Notes under the pieces: generated by a model
Seen by the model: only the letters and a program-made list of their open reading frames with translations
Told to the model about the DNA's origin: nothing
Database searches by the model: none
Position numbers and translations under genes: made by a program
Source of the DNA: an uncultured delta proteobacterium
GTDB taxonomy: Bacteria > Myxococcota_A > Bradymonadia > REDH01
Reading direction: 5' to 3'
DNA length: 44,544 bases
Assembly: GCA_903873545.1 (NCBI GenBank)
Contig: CAIQPA010000291.1
Coordinates: 1-44,544, forward strand
Shown: piece after piece, positions 8,189-17,122 of the stretch
Layout of the letters: every line of letters starts with the position of its first letter
Position numbering within the stretch: position 1 is the stretch's first letter

Positions 8189-10036
8189 ATGGACGGAAAC
8201 ACGCATCAGCCAGCTCCTCGGACTGCCCCGCCAGGCGGTCTCTGGCTGTTGCTCGTCGCAGGGCTGCTGCTGGGGCTCGCCACGACGTGGAGGGTCACAG
8301 GCGACCCCGATGCCTTCTGGCATCTCGCAACAGGAAGGCTCGCCGCAGCGACCAGCTCCACACTCCCCACCGACCCCTTCTCCTTCTCCCATTTTGGACA
8401 GCCGTGGCGGGTCAAAGACCTCGGCGGCGACCTCCTCCTCTGGGGCGCCTTCTCCGTTGCAGGATATGCAGCCATTGCGCTGTTAGGTGCGCTCTTCTTC
8501 CTGCCGCTGCCCGCCGCGCTCCAGTCGCTCGCGCCGCGACGTGGCGGCCTCCTGCCCGTGCTGCTCGCCGCTCTCTACCTTGCTGCGGTTTCGATGAGCG
8601 CCACGCCCCGGCCGCGCCTCTTCACCCTCGCCCTCTTTCCACTCGCGCTGGTCCTCTTGGAGCAGGCCCGCGCGGCCGCGCAGCGCCGCGCACCAGGGCG
8701 TGAACTCGCCGCCTGGTTCGGGGCCACCGCGATGCTCGTGGTCACCTGGCTCCAGCTCCATCGCGGCGGCCTCGCCATCGCGCCGCTTCTCGTAGGCCTG
8801 CTCCTCTACCTTGTGACGGCACGACTTCTCGCGCGCTGGAACCCAGCGCGACAGCTCTTCGGGCCACCGCCCGATCGCCGTGGCCTCATCGCTGCGGCAC
8901 TGCTCACCGTTGCGCCCCTCGTTGCCGCCCTGATGCACCCCGCAGGCCAGGGACTGCTCACCTCCACCTTCGGTGTCATGAACACCGAAATCTACCGCCA
9001 GCATGTCTCCGAGTTCCAGCCCATCTCCCTGCACGAGGCCTGGCAGCACTTTCCGACGCTCCTTCTCCTCACCGCCTCCGCACTGGTCGCGGCCCTCATC
9101 GCTCTCCGCAGGCTCGCATCTGGCGATACAGCCTTCGCAGGCATCGCCTGGCCAGCGGCGGTCCTTCTCCTCTTCCTCGCCCAGGCGCCGGGGTCGGTGC
9201 GCTGGCTCCCCTATCTCGCCGCCGCCGCGATCTTGCTCCTGGTCTGGTTCGCCGAGCGCCAAGCCTTCCGGCTGCCAGCGTTGCGGTCGGCCTCGGCGGT
9301 GACTGCCGCCACGGCAATGGGCGCCGCGCTCATCCAAGTGACCGCGGTCCACGAACTGGGTGTGGGCGAGTCGCCGCAGATGCCGGCGGCCGCCATCGCC
9401 TTCGCTCAGACCCACACACTCGGGCCCCGCGTCCACAACGCCTTTCACTTCGGCGGCTACCTCATCTGGGCCGGCGCACCGCGCTTGCAGACGCTGGTCG
9501 ATGGCCGCAACGACATGGTCTTCGATGCACCGTTCTTCCTCGACTGCGTGACCGCAGAGGACGATCCTGCCGCCTTCCGCGCCCTCGAGAAACGAATGCC
9601 CAGTGACTGGGTGCTGGCCGCCAATCCCGGCGTCAGCCCCGCCTTCGGCTTCCTCGACCGAGACCCCGCCTTCGTGCCCCTCTTCTGGTCCGAACCGGCC
9701 ACCATCTACGCCCGTCGCGGCCGCTACCCTTCGCTCGAGGCGCAGGCGCTACGCTTCATTCGCCCCTCCGATCCCGTGGCCTCGCTTGGCGCGGCCCTAC
9801 GCGCGGCCGCTGGCGAGCGCCGCCAGCTTGCGGCAATCGAGGATGAGCTCCTCCGCATGCACGCAGCGTCGCCCGACGGCGTCCAGAGCAACAGCCTCCT
9901 CGTCCTCTTCTACGGCTCACTGGGCCCCGCCGCCGTCGAACAGCGCGACGCCTACTGGGGCCGGCTCCGTCAGCGAGCACCCGACCACCCCGCCGTGCGC
10001 GAGCTGGCACTCCGCCTCAACCTCCCCCTCGACTAG
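8189..10036 (+). CDS. Polytopic membrane protein, GT-C-like, function unknown
   Basis: A 615-residue membrane protein with about ten hydrophobic helices in the first 400 residues. Near the N-terminus, GDPDAFWHLATGR and LPTDPFSFSHFGQPW form a recognisable motif of a family of uncharacterised bacterial membrane proteins that resemble GT-C glycosyltransferases. After the last helix an extracytoplasmic domain carries NAFHFGGYLIW and TLVDGRNDMVF, again family-typical. The D-P-D pair after helix 1 is where GT-C enzymes place their catalytic acid. The gene is divergent from the methyltransferase, with 136 bases between the two starts, and converges on the next gene with a shared CTAG. Start ATG 8189 is chosen because upstream in-frame codons lie antisense to the methyltransferase. 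No substrate can be proposed. Confidence 0.72.
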   Translation: MDGNTHQPAPRTAPPGGLWLLLVAGLLLGLATTWRVTGDPDAFWHLATGRLAAATSSTLPTDPFSFSHFGQPWRVKDLGGDLLLWGAFSVAGYAAIALLGALFFLPLPAALQSLAPRRGGLLPVLLAALYLAAVSMSATPRPRLFTLALFPLALVLLEQARAAAQRRAPGRELAAWFGATAMLVVTWLQLHRGGLAIAPLLVGLLLYLVTARLLARWNPARQLFGPPPDRRGLIAAALLTVAPLVAALMHPAGQGLLTSTFGVMNTEIYRQHVSEFQPISLHEAWQHFPTLLLLTASALVAALIALRRLASGDTAFAGIAWPAAVLLLFLAQAPGSVRWLPYLAAAAILLLVWFAERQAFRLPALRSASAVTAATAMGAALIQVTAVHELGVGESPQMPAAAIAFAQTHTLGPRVHNAFHFGGYLIWAGAPRLQTLVDGRNDMVFDAPFFLDCVTAEDDPAAFRALEKRMPSDWVLAANPGVSPAFGFLDRDPAFVPLFWSEPATIYARRGRYPSLEAQALRFIRPSDPVASLGAALRAAAGERRQLAAIEDELLRMHAASPDGVQSNSLLVLFYGSLGPAAVEQRDAYWGRLRQRAPDHPAVRELALRLNLPLD

Positions 10037-11919
10037 GGCTCGACCCCGAGCGTCACCACCTGCTCTCGGCCCGCGCCCTGTTCCCACTCCACCTGATAGA
10101 GGGAATGCGCAGCAGCCTCCTTCGACGCGTCGAGCGTGATCATCAGCTGTGTGACGCCCGCGGGCAGACCGCCAAACCGGGCCTCGGCCATTCCGTCGGC
10201 CGGAATCTGGCCAGGCGGGCGTGTCATGCCGGCGAACCAGCCAATCGAGTCCGTGTAGCCCAGCCTGATCGAAACCGGTCGTGTTGCAGCCTCCGGAGGA
10301 ATCCGGAATCGAACCCGCGCAGAACCGGGATGCGCGGTGAACTGCGCCGGTGCGACCGGCACGAATCCCCGCGCACCGAACTGCGCCAACATGCCATCGT
10401 CTGCGCCCACGAGCAGCGTCCGGGAGAAGTGCACGCCCTGCGTCGCGATGCGGTCTACAAACCGCCGCCGTGTAGTCTCGCAGGCCTCCGGACCGTCGCA
10501 GGCCAGCGACCGCGCGAAGTAGGCTGGTGGCGCCGGCGGCGTCAGCACGCCGGCAACGCCGTGCACGGCATGAATCGCCGCGTTGCTGACCCACATCTCC
10601 GGCAGCGCACCGCCGTCCCACAGGGCGTAGTAGGCTGCGTTCTGAAGCGGTGAAACATAGCTGTTCGGAGAGGTGCGGCCGCCCGAGACCACAGCAGGCA
10701 TCACCAGCCCGGGGCCCGTCCGCCCCATCCGTGAAACCTCCGTCCGGACCTCCTCGCCCATCGCTGTTGCTCCCACGAGGCTTGCGCCGAGGAAGACCGC
10801 GATGAGCGCGCTGTAGGCCGGCAGAAAGAGCCGCCACTTCCCGCCCCAAGCGGCGAAGGGCAGCAGCAGCGTAAAGAGCGCCGCCAGCACACGTGGCTGC
10901 GCGTAGGCCCAACCCGGAATGTGAAACGGCACCGCGAAGTAGAGGCCGAGGAGCGCCGCGGTCGCTACGCCCACAAAGAGCCGCGTGCGGCGCCCACCCT
11001 CCGAACGCCCACGAAGGTGCAGCAGGAACGCAGTGAAGGCCACGATGACCGGCAGCAGTCCGAACGCGGAGAACCCGCCGAACGATACATCCCACAGGTT
11101 CGTAATCTGTTCCAAGAGCGGGAGTCGCTGCACGCCCAGCCCCTCCGAGACGCCGTTCGTTGCCTGTGTCGCAGTCACCACGAGCGTGGCCCAGATTGCG
11201 TAGAGCCCCCCCGGAAGAAACCCGATCAATGTCAGGCCGACCCGGGCAAACCGGGTGCTCAATCGGTCGGTCGCCAGCAGCAGCGCCAGCATCCCTGCCA
11301 CCACCGCGGTCAAACCGAACGCTACTGCGTGTGTGATTGCCAGCAGCATACCAGCCACCATCAACCCAAGCAGATACCAAATCTTACGACCCGAAAGCGC
11401 CCGCAGCGTTGCCGCAATCGTGAGCACCCCCAGCGCCATGCCGAGCGCGAAATTGTCGAATCCCATCGCCTGCGGAAAGGCGCAGGTCAGCGCCGGCGCC
11501 AGCAGAAAGCCGATGGGCCGCCGCTCGCCCGTTTCGCGACCGCACAGCAGCATCGCCGCCAGCAGCAGGCCGCCCGCCACCGTCCGCGTGAGTTTGCCTA
11601 CCAGCGCCGGCTCCAGCGAAGCGAACGGAACACTCAGATAGACCGACAGCTGCGAGGTTGGAGCGAAACGCCCCTCCAGCATCCCCTCGAACAGCCCCCG
11701 CTCCCGGAGCACCCGCGCAAAGAAGGCGTGCACCGGCGTGTCCTGGCCCGGCACAAAGGCCGGCACCCAAACAACCGCCAGTGCGAGCAGACAGAGAAAT
11801 ACCGCCACGGGCCAGTACCAGACCGCGTGCGGTTCAAACGGATTCTCCCGCGGCGCAACCTCTTCGTCAGCCTCGTCGTCCGCCCGGGCTACCCCCGACC
11901 TCTCGACGACAACCTTCAC
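10033..11919 (-). CDS. Polytopic membrane protein, GT-C-like, function unknown
   Basis: A 628-residue protein with an acidic N-terminal tail, about eleven membrane helices (from residue 35 to about 390) and a C-terminal soluble domain of some 230 residues. After helix 1 comes VPGQDTPVHAFFARVL, with an Asp-x-x-x-His pattern where GT-C proteins have a catalytic acid. The soluble end has beta-rich text such as ARVRFRIPPEAATRPVSIRL, suggesting a carbohydrate-binding-like fold, though I cannot name a family. The start is a GTG that overlaps the upstream methyltransferase stop (GTGA). The stop shares CTAG with the convergent gene, leaving no space for a terminator. Probably involved in glycan transfer or flipping, by context only. 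Confidence 0.68.
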   Translation of the reverse strand: MKVVVERSGVARADDEADEEVAPRENPFEPHAVWYWPVAVFLCLLALAVVWVPAFVPGQDTPVHAFFARVLRERGLFEGMLEGRFAPTSQLSVYLSVPFASLEPALVGKLTRTVAGGLLLAAMLLCGRETGERRPIGFLLAPALTCAFPQAMGFDNFALGMALGVLTIAATLRALSGRKIWYLLGLMVAGMLLAITHAVAFGLTAVVAGMLALLLATDRLSTRFARVGLTLIGFLPGGLYAIWATLVVTATQATNGVSEGLGVQRLPLLEQITNLWDVSFGGFSAFGLLPVIVAFTAFLLHLRGRSEGGRRTRLFVGVATAALLGLYFAVPFHIPGWAYAQPRVLAALFTLLLPFAAWGGKWRLFLPAYSALIAVFLGASLVGATAMGEEVRTEVSRMGRTGPGLVMPAVVSGGRTSPNSYVSPLQNAAYYALWDGGALPEMWVSNAAIHAVHGVAGVLTPPAPPAYFARSLACDGPEACETTRRRFVDRIATQGVHFSRTLLVGADDGMLAQFGARGFVPVAPAQFTAHPGSARVRFRIPPEAATRPVSIRLGYTDSIGWFAGMTRPPGQIPADGMAEARFGGLPAGVTQLMITLDASKEAAAHSLYQVEWEQGAGREQVVTLGVEP

Positions 11920-12737
11920 GCGCTGGTCCTCTCACCGAGCTGATAGAAGAGATGGCTGAAGACGGTCCGAACAGGCGTCGGGATCTCGCTCTCCTCAATC
12001 TTCGCCAACCGTTGCACCAGCTTCGGCACTTCGCCGCCCGCGTAGATGGCTTCGATGGGCGCCGTCCACTCCAGGTCCTCAACCCGGTCGCCGCCCGAAA
12101 GGTGCAGCCGCACATCGCGGAAGCCCGGCGGGTCGGGCCACCACGGCATGTCTAAATGGCCGAACTCTGCAGGATGCAGGCCGCGACCGCGGTAGACGTC
12201 GCGCACCCGATTGGGGAAGAAGTAGGCCGTCTCGCCATGCGTCCAGGGCAGCCGGAAGGCCGCGTGCAAAAGCTTGTGCCATGGGTAGCCCCAGTTGAAA
12301 CCGTTGCAGTGCACCGTCAGCACATGCCGGTTCGACAGCCGCGCCATCTCACCGATGATGTCGCCAAAATCCGGACGAAATCCTACCGACACGAAGTTCC
12401 AAACCAGGTCGAACGACCGATCCGGCAGCCCCGTTGCAGCCGGCGTCCCCTCATAGACAGCCGTCACCTTGTCGATGAGTCCGAGCCTGCGCCAGACATC
12501 GAGCCCCTGCTCTTCCGGGCGATAGAGCGTCACATGCACACCTGCCCGCGCAAGCGCCAAACTGTAGATGCTGGGCATCGCCTTCGCCCCGTCGGCCGGA
12601 AGCTCCAGCGCCGTCTTGATCCCCCGCTCCCGCACCAGCCGCGTGAGCAGCGCATCCAGCCGAAGCCGGTCGTAGGTGATGCCAAGCGGCTCTGTCTCGC
12701 GCTGCCGAACAGCGCCCTCAAACTTCGTCTGGCTCAT
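11916..12737 (-). CDS. Methyltransferase-fold protein (degenerate SAM motif)
   Basis: A 273-residue protein with the layout of a class I methyltransferase. ALELPADGAKAMPSIYSL sits where motif I should be but lacks the usual G-x-G-x-G. HVTLYRPEE fits beta-2, and SFDLVWNFVSVGF fits the motif IV strand that is normally followed by an acidic loop. Later blocks such as HVLTVHCNGFNWGYPWHKLL have several aromatic residues. It may bind SAM in a non-standard way, or it may have lost activity and serve as a scaffold. It starts with an ATG that overlaps the upstream epimerase stop as ATGA, and its own stop overlaps the next gene as GTGA, so it belongs to a three-gene unit reading leftwards from 14140. 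Confidence 0.65.
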   Translation of the reverse strand: MSQTKFEGAVRQRETEPLGITYDRLRLDALLTRLVRERGIKTALELPADGAKAMPSIYSLALARAGVHVTLYRPEEQGLDVWRRLGLIDKVTAVYEGTPAATGLPDRSFDLVWNFVSVGFRPDFGDIIGEMARLSNRHVLTVHCNGFNWGYPWHKLLHAAFRLPWTHGETAYFFPNRVRDVYRGRGLHPAEFGHLDMPWWPDPPGFRDVRLHLSGGDRVEDLEWTAPIEAIYAGGEVPKLVQRLAKIEESEIPTPVRTVFSHLFYQLGERTSA

Positions 12738-14140
12738 ATCAACCCTCTCTGCCGATAGTACCGGTAGGTCGCACCCAGCATCTCTTCGACGCTCTGGTGT
12801 TTCGGCACATAGCCGAGTTCGCGCTCCGCGCGCGAAATGTCGATCTGGCGGTCGGCCAGAAACAGGTCGATCCGCTCATCGGTGATGGGCACATTCCAGT
12901 CTGGCAGGAACCTGCCGGCCTGCGCGAAGGCGCGTGCTGCCAGACGGGCCGCGGCCACCGGAATGGCGACGTGGGTCCGAGGTCCACCTGTCAGCGACTG
13001 CGCCACCTCCAAGATCTCGCGCATGGTGTGCCGGCCACCGGAGGTCACCAGATAGACACCGCCACCCGTCCCTCGCTCCGTCGCCAGAAGCAGCGCCTGC
13101 ACCACATCATCCACGTCGATGAGCGGCTTCTGGATATCCAGATTGTTGCCCAGGAAGGGAAACAGGCCCGCCTTCACCAGCTTGAACATCTTGAGCAGTT
13201 CGCTCCGCTCTTTGCCTGGACCGGCGATAACGCAGGTGCGGACGATGACCACATTCAGGCCCCGCTCCGCCCGCTCGAGCAGCAGCAGCTCCGCCGCCCG
13301 CTTCGACCGCTGATAGGGCGTCTTCGGCTGGCACGGGCTGTCTGGCCCCACCACCGCAGTCTGCGGTGCACCCATCGCCGCCGTGCTCGAGACCTGCACA
13401 AAGCGCAGCCCCGGAACCGTCATCACCTCGTCGGCCAGGTTGGCCGTTCCATCTGCATTGACCGCCATGAAGGCCGCATCGGCCGCGCGCCCCGCATCAA
13501 AGGTTGAAGCAACGGCGCAGGCGCAGTGAACCACTGCCGACACGCCCTCGCATGAACCGCGAAGCGATAAGGCGTCGGTCACATCACCCGTATGAACCTC
13601 ATCGTAGAGACCGGCAATCGGCCCCAGGTTTGAAGTCGGTCGCGCCAGCACCCGCACAATCCATCCAGCCGCCTTCGCTGCCGCAACCACGTGGCGCCCT
13701 AGAAAGCCCGTCGCACCGGTCACCAGCAGCCGCTTGGCGACCGGCTTAGAGGTTGGCGTCGAAAATTCAGTAGGCTCGCTCTTCGGTGCGGCCTTCGCAG
13801 CCGGCTTGGGCTCGCTCTTTGGAGCAGCCTTTGAAGCGGTCTTCGGCGTGGGCGTGGGTTTTGGTGCGGCCTTTGCAGCCGCCTTCGCAGCCGGCTTGGG
13901 CTCGCTCTTCGGTGCGGCCTTTGCAGCGATCTTCGGCTTGGGCTCGCTCTTCGGTGCGGGCGCTGCCTTTGCAGCCGTCTTGGGCTTGGCTGCAGCCTTA
14001 GGCGCCGGCTTGGGCTCGCTCTTCGGTGCGGCCTTTGCAGCCGGCTTTGCGGCGGGCGCTGCCTTTGAATCTGGTGATGGGGGGGCAGGAGCGGGCTTCG
14101 CCGCCGGGGTAGCGCGCTTCTTGGGCGTTGCGTCAGACAT
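12734..14140 (-). CDS. Extended SDR epimerase/reductase with histone-H1-like N-terminal tail
   Basis: A 468-residue protein in two parts. Residues 1 to about 133 are almost only Lys, Ala, Pro, Ser and Glu, in repeats built on APKSEPKPAAKAA. The rest is a complete extended short-chain dehydrogenase: NAD(P)-binding VTGATGFLGRH, the active-site pair Tyr276/Lys280 in YQRSK, VQVSSTAAMGAP before it, and PLIDVDDVVQALL after it. Extended SDRs of this type act on nucleotide sugars or on sterol- and flavonoid-like alcohols. The tail resembles the bacterial histone-H1-like and TonB-like KP-rich segments; whether it binds DNA, polyanions or the envelope is unknown. Start ATG at 14140 (or the adjacent ATG at 14143) is chosen because upstream codons lack the tail composition. 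First gene of a coupled leftward unit. Confidence 0.82.
   Translation of the reverse strand: MSDATPKKRATPAAKPAPAPPSPDSKAAPAAKPAAKAAPKSEPKPAPKAAAKPKTAAKAAPAPKSEPKPKIAAKAAPKSEPKPAAKAAAKAAPKPTPTPKTASKAAPKSEPKPAAKAAPKSEPTEFSTPTSKPVAKRLLVTGATGFLGRHVVAAAKAAGWIVRVLARPTSNLGPIAGLYDEVHTGDVTDALSLRGSCEGVSAVVHCACAVASTFDAGRAADAAFMAVNADGTANLADEVMTVPGLRFVQVSSTAAMGAPQTAVVGPDSPCQPKTPYQRSKRAAELLLLERAERGLNVVIVRTCVIAGPGKERSELLKMFKLVKAGLFPFLGNNLDIQKPLIDVDDVVQALLLATERGTGGGVYLVTSGGRHTMREILEVAQSLTGGPRTHVAIPVAAARLAARAFAQAGRFLPDWNVPITDERIDLFLADRQIDISRAERELGYVPKHQSVEEMLGATYRYYRQRGLI
13773..14070. repeat. Imperfect tandem repeats coding the Lys/Ala/Pro tail
   Basis: The segment repeats a unit like GGCTCGCTCTTCGGTGCG, read on the other strand as APKSEP, five times with spacers of variable length. 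The repeats are in frame with the SDR gene on the minus strand. They make the plus strand look open as an Ala/Gly-rich frame, which is an artefact. Repeat number is likely to vary between strains by slippage or recombination. Confidence 0.8.
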
Positions 14141-14268
14141 CATCGACCAGGGTAGGGGGATCGTTCGGAGCTGTCGGAGCCGCTCGGCTTCGTTGACACC
14201 TCCGATCTCCACTTGTTACCTAGTTCGTCGCGTGAGCGGAAGTCCACGCGCGCAGCGGAGGTCATTTC

Positions 14269-15990
14269 ATGTCGTCAGGTGGTCGCCTCGGAGAACTTCT
14301 AGTCCGCGAGAACCTCATCTCGCTTGCCCAGCTCCAGCGGGCCCACGACGAGCAGCGCCAGTCGGGGGAGCGGCTTGGCTACACGCTCACCAAGCTAGGC
14401 TTCATCGACGAGACGGAACTCACCCAGTTCCTCTCCAAGGCCTATGGAGTCCCCTCCATCTCGCTGGCCGACTTCGACATCAAGCGCGAGGTCATCGATC
14501 TCGTGCCCAAGGAGGTAGCCACGCGCCACCTCTGCATCCCCGTCAACCGCGCCGGCGGAACCCTCATCGTCGCCATGGCCGACCCGTCCAACCTGACGGC
14601 CATCGACGACCTCAAGTTCCTCACCTCCTACAACATCGAGGTCGTCGTAGCCTCCGAGGCGGCCATCCGCGAGGCCATCACCAAGTACTACGAGAAGGGC
14701 GTCGATGTGGAGGGCCTCTGGCGCGACCTCAACTTCGACGACGCCGATGGCGATGGTGACGGCGACGGCGGCGGAAGCGCGGCCATCGACCTCTCCGACC
14801 TCGCCAAGAGCGCCGACGACGCACCCGTCGTCCGGCTCTGCAACCTCATCCTTGTCGATGCCATCAAGCGCAATGCCTCCGACATCCATGTCGAGCCCTA
14901 TGAGAAAGAGATGCGCGTGCGATACCGCATCGACGGCGTCCTCTACGAGGTCATGAAGCCGCCGCTCAAGCTCAAGAACGCCATGACCTCGCGTATGAAG
15001 ATCATGGCCCGGCTCGACATCGCCGAGCGCCGCCTCCCGCAGGACGGTCGTATCAAGCTCAAGCTCGGCAAAGACAAGGAGATGGACTACCGCGTCTCCG
15101 TCTGCCCCACGCTCTTCGGCGAAAAAATCGTCATGCGTCTGCTCGACAAGGGCAACCTTCAGCTCGACATGACCAAACTCGGCTTCGAGGCCGAGCCCCT
15201 GCGCGCCTTCAAGGACTGCATCCACCGCCCCTACGGCATGTGTCTGGTCACCGGCCCCACAGGCTCCGGAAAGACCACCACGCTCTATTCGGCGCTCGCA
15301 GAACTCAACAAGTCGAGCGAGAACATCTCGACCGCAGAAGACCCCGTCGAGTTCAACCTCCCCGGCATCAACCAGTGCCAGATGGCCGAGTCCATCGGCT
15401 TCAACTTCGCCGCGGCGCTCCGCTCCTTCCTCCGGCAGGACCCCGACATCATCATGGTCGGTGAGATCCGAGACTTTGAAACCGCCGAAATCGCCATCAA
15501 GGCCGCGCTTACGGGCCACATGGTCATCTCGACCCTGCACACCAACGATGCTCCGTCGACCATCTCCCGTCTGCTCAACATGGGCATCGAGCCCTTCCTC
15601 GTCACAGCGGCCCTCAACGTCATCGTCGCCCAGCGTCTCGCGCGCCGCGTCTGCGGCGAGTGCAAAGAGGAGATCCCCCTCGACGAGGCCGCCCTCCGCG
15701 AGGTCCAGGTCCCCGAAGAGCTCATCCCGATGACCAAGCTCTACAAGGGGCGAGGCACAGGCTGCACCCGTTGCAACGGGACCGGCTACAAGGGCCGCGT
15801 CGCGCTCTACGAGGTCCTCGTCATCAACGACGGACTCAAAGAGTGCATTCTCCAGGGATTCTCGGCCGCCGAGCTCAAGAACGAGGCCATCCGCCTCGGC
15901 ATGAAGACCCTGCGGCAGGCCGCCATCACCAAGCTCCTCGAGGGTGTGACGACCATCCCAGAGGTCGTCCGCTGCTCAGCCCCCGACTAG
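14269..15990 (+). CDS. pilB: Type IV pilus extension ATPase PilB
   Basis: A 573-residue hexameric secretion ATPase that powers pilus extension at the inner membrane. The N-terminal 120 residues form a GspE-type (MshEN) domain beginning GRLGELLVRENLISLAQLQ. The ATPase core has Walker A GPTGSGKT (residues 329-336), the Asp box with STAEDPVEF, Walker B DPDIIMVGEIRD and the His box TLHTNDAPST. A zinc-binding four-cysteine element, CGEC then CTRC, lies near the C-terminus as in PilB/GspE but not PilT. Length and motifs are normal. The linker after the N-domain is unusually Asp/Gly-rich (about residues 160-172). It opens the pilBTCSR run and is divergent from the epimerase gene. Confidence 0.97.
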   Translation: MSSGGRLGELLVRENLISLAQLQRAHDEQRQSGERLGYTLTKLGFIDETELTQFLSKAYGVPSISLADFDIKREVIDLVPKEVATRHLCIPVNRAGGTLIVAMADPSNLTAIDDLKFLTSYNIEVVVASEAAIREAITKYYEKGVDVEGLWRDLNFDDADGDGDGDGGGSAAIDLSDLAKSADDAPVVRLCNLILVDAIKRNASDIHVEPYEKEMRVRYRIDGVLYEVMKPPLKLKNAMTSRMKIMARLDIAERRLPQDGRIKLKLGKDKEMDYRVSVCPTLFGEKIVMRLLDKGNLQLDMTKLGFEAEPLRAFKDCIHRPYGMCLVTGPTGSGKTTTLYSALAELNKSSENISTAEDPVEFNLPGINQCQMAESIGFNFAAALRSFLRQDPDIIMVGEIRDFETAEIAIKAALTGHMVISTLHTNDAPSTISRLLNMGIEPFLVTAALNVIVAQRLARRVCGECKEEIPLDEAALREVQVPEELIPMTKLYKGRGTGCTRCNGTGYKGRVALYEVLVINDGLKECILQGFSAAELKNEAIRLGMKTLRQAAITKLLEGVTTIPEVVRCSAPD

Positions 15991-16015
15991 TCGAACTCCG
16001 GCGCAAGGCTCTGTT

Positions 16016-17104
16016 GTGGCCAACCTCCATCAGCTTCTCAAGGTCATGCACGAGCAGGGTGCTTCCGACCTCCACATCACCGTTGGAAGCCCTCCCCGCG
16101 TCCGTGTTGACGGCCACCTGCAGCAGCTCAACCTCCCCGCGCTGACGAGCGTAGATACGCGCCAGCTCTGCTACTCCGTCCTCACCGACAGCCAGCGGCA
16201 GAAGTTCGAAGAGAGCAACGAACTCGACCTCTCCTTCGGCGTCAAAGCGCTCGCCCGGTTCCGCGCCAACATCTTCATGCAGCGCGGCGCCGTCGCCGGT
16301 GTCTTCCGCCAGATCCCCTTCAAGATCCGCTCCTTCGACGAACTCTCGCTGCCGCCCGCGCTCGGCGAACTCGCCAACAAAAAGCGCAGATTGGTGCTTG
16401 TCACCGGCCCCACTGGCTCGGGTAAATCGACTACCCTCGCGGCCATGATCGACAAGATCAACGAGGAAAAGCACCACCACATCCTTACCATCGAAGACCC
16501 GATCGAGTTCCTCCACCCCCACAAGAACTCCATCGTCAACCAGCGTGAGGTCGGCTCCGACACAGGCGGCTTCAAGACCGCGCTCCGCTACGTCTTGCGT
16601 CAGGATCCCGATGTGGTCCTTGTCGGTGAACTCCGGGACCTCGAGACCATCGAGGCCGCCCTCCAGGTCGCCGAGACAGGCCATCTTGCCCTCGCGACGC
16701 TCCACACCAATGGCGCGATTGCCACCATCAACCGCATCGTCGATGTTTTCCCCTCCCACCAGCAGGACCAGGTGCGGGCGCAGCTCTCCTTCGTCCTCGA
16801 AGGTGTCGTCAGTCAGCAGCTCGCGCCCAAGGCCCACGGTACGGGTCGCGTGATGTGCCTCGAGGTGCTTGTTATCACGCCCGCCATTCGAAACCTGATC
16901 CGCGAAGACAAACTTCACCAGATCTACAGCCAGATGCAGACCGGCGGGAAGTTCGGAATGCAAACCATGAACCAGTCCCTGTTTTCGCTTTTGCAGCGCA
17001 AGCAGATTACCGTCGACGAGGCGATTAACCGCTCCACCGATGTCGATGAGCTCAAAAGTATGCTCAGCGGCCACGGTGGCGGTACTCGGCCTCACTCCTC
17101 CTAA
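16016..17104 (+). CDS. pilT: Type IV pilus retraction ATPase PilT
   Basis: A 362-residue hexameric ATPase that drives pilus retraction and so twitching or gliding motility. The N-terminal PAS-like domain begins LLKVMHEQGASDLHITVGSP, a PilT hallmark. Walker A is GPTGSGKST with Lys137, the Asp box is TIEDPIEF, Walker B is DPDVVLVGELRD, and the His box is ATLHTNGAIAT. The C-terminal AIRNLIREDK is the conserved motif needed for retraction in known PilT proteins. No zinc-binding cysteines are present, as expected. The start is GTG at 16016, 26 bases after the pilB stop; the next in-frame methionine would cut the conserved N-terminus. Confidence 0.97.
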   Translation: MANLHQLLKVMHEQGASDLHITVGSPPRVRVDGHLQQLNLPALTSVDTRQLCYSVLTDSQRQKFEESNELDLSFGVKALARFRANIFMQRGAVAGVFRQIPFKIRSFDELSLPPALGELANKKRRLVLVTGPTGSGKSTTLAAMIDKINEEKHHHILTIEDPIEFLHPHKNSIVNQREVGSDTGGFKTALRYVLRQDPDVVLVGELRDLETIEAALQVAETGHLALATLHTNGAIATINRIVDVFPSHQQDQVRAQLSFVLEGVVSQQLAPKAHGTGRVMCLEVLVITPAIRNLIREDKLHQIYSQMQTGGKFGMQTMNQSLFSLLQRKQITVDEAINRSTDVDELKSMLSGHGGGTRPHSS

Positions 17105-17122
17105 CAGACCCGAGCAACCACC

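Noticed and set aside
7201..8703. 500-residue plus-strand frame
   Set aside because: Overlaps a well-defined methyltransferase on the minus strand and the true start of the 8189 gene; Arg/Pro/His-rich shadow.
9917..11380. 487-residue minus-strand frame
   Set aside because: Different frame on the same strand as the 10033-11919 membrane protein, crossing its stop and the convergent gene; Arg/Gly-rich shadow.
13734..14759. Ala/Gly-rich hydrophobic frame on the plus strand
   Set aside because: It is the mirror of the Lys/Ala/Pro repeats in the SDR tail and then runs out of frame into pilB.
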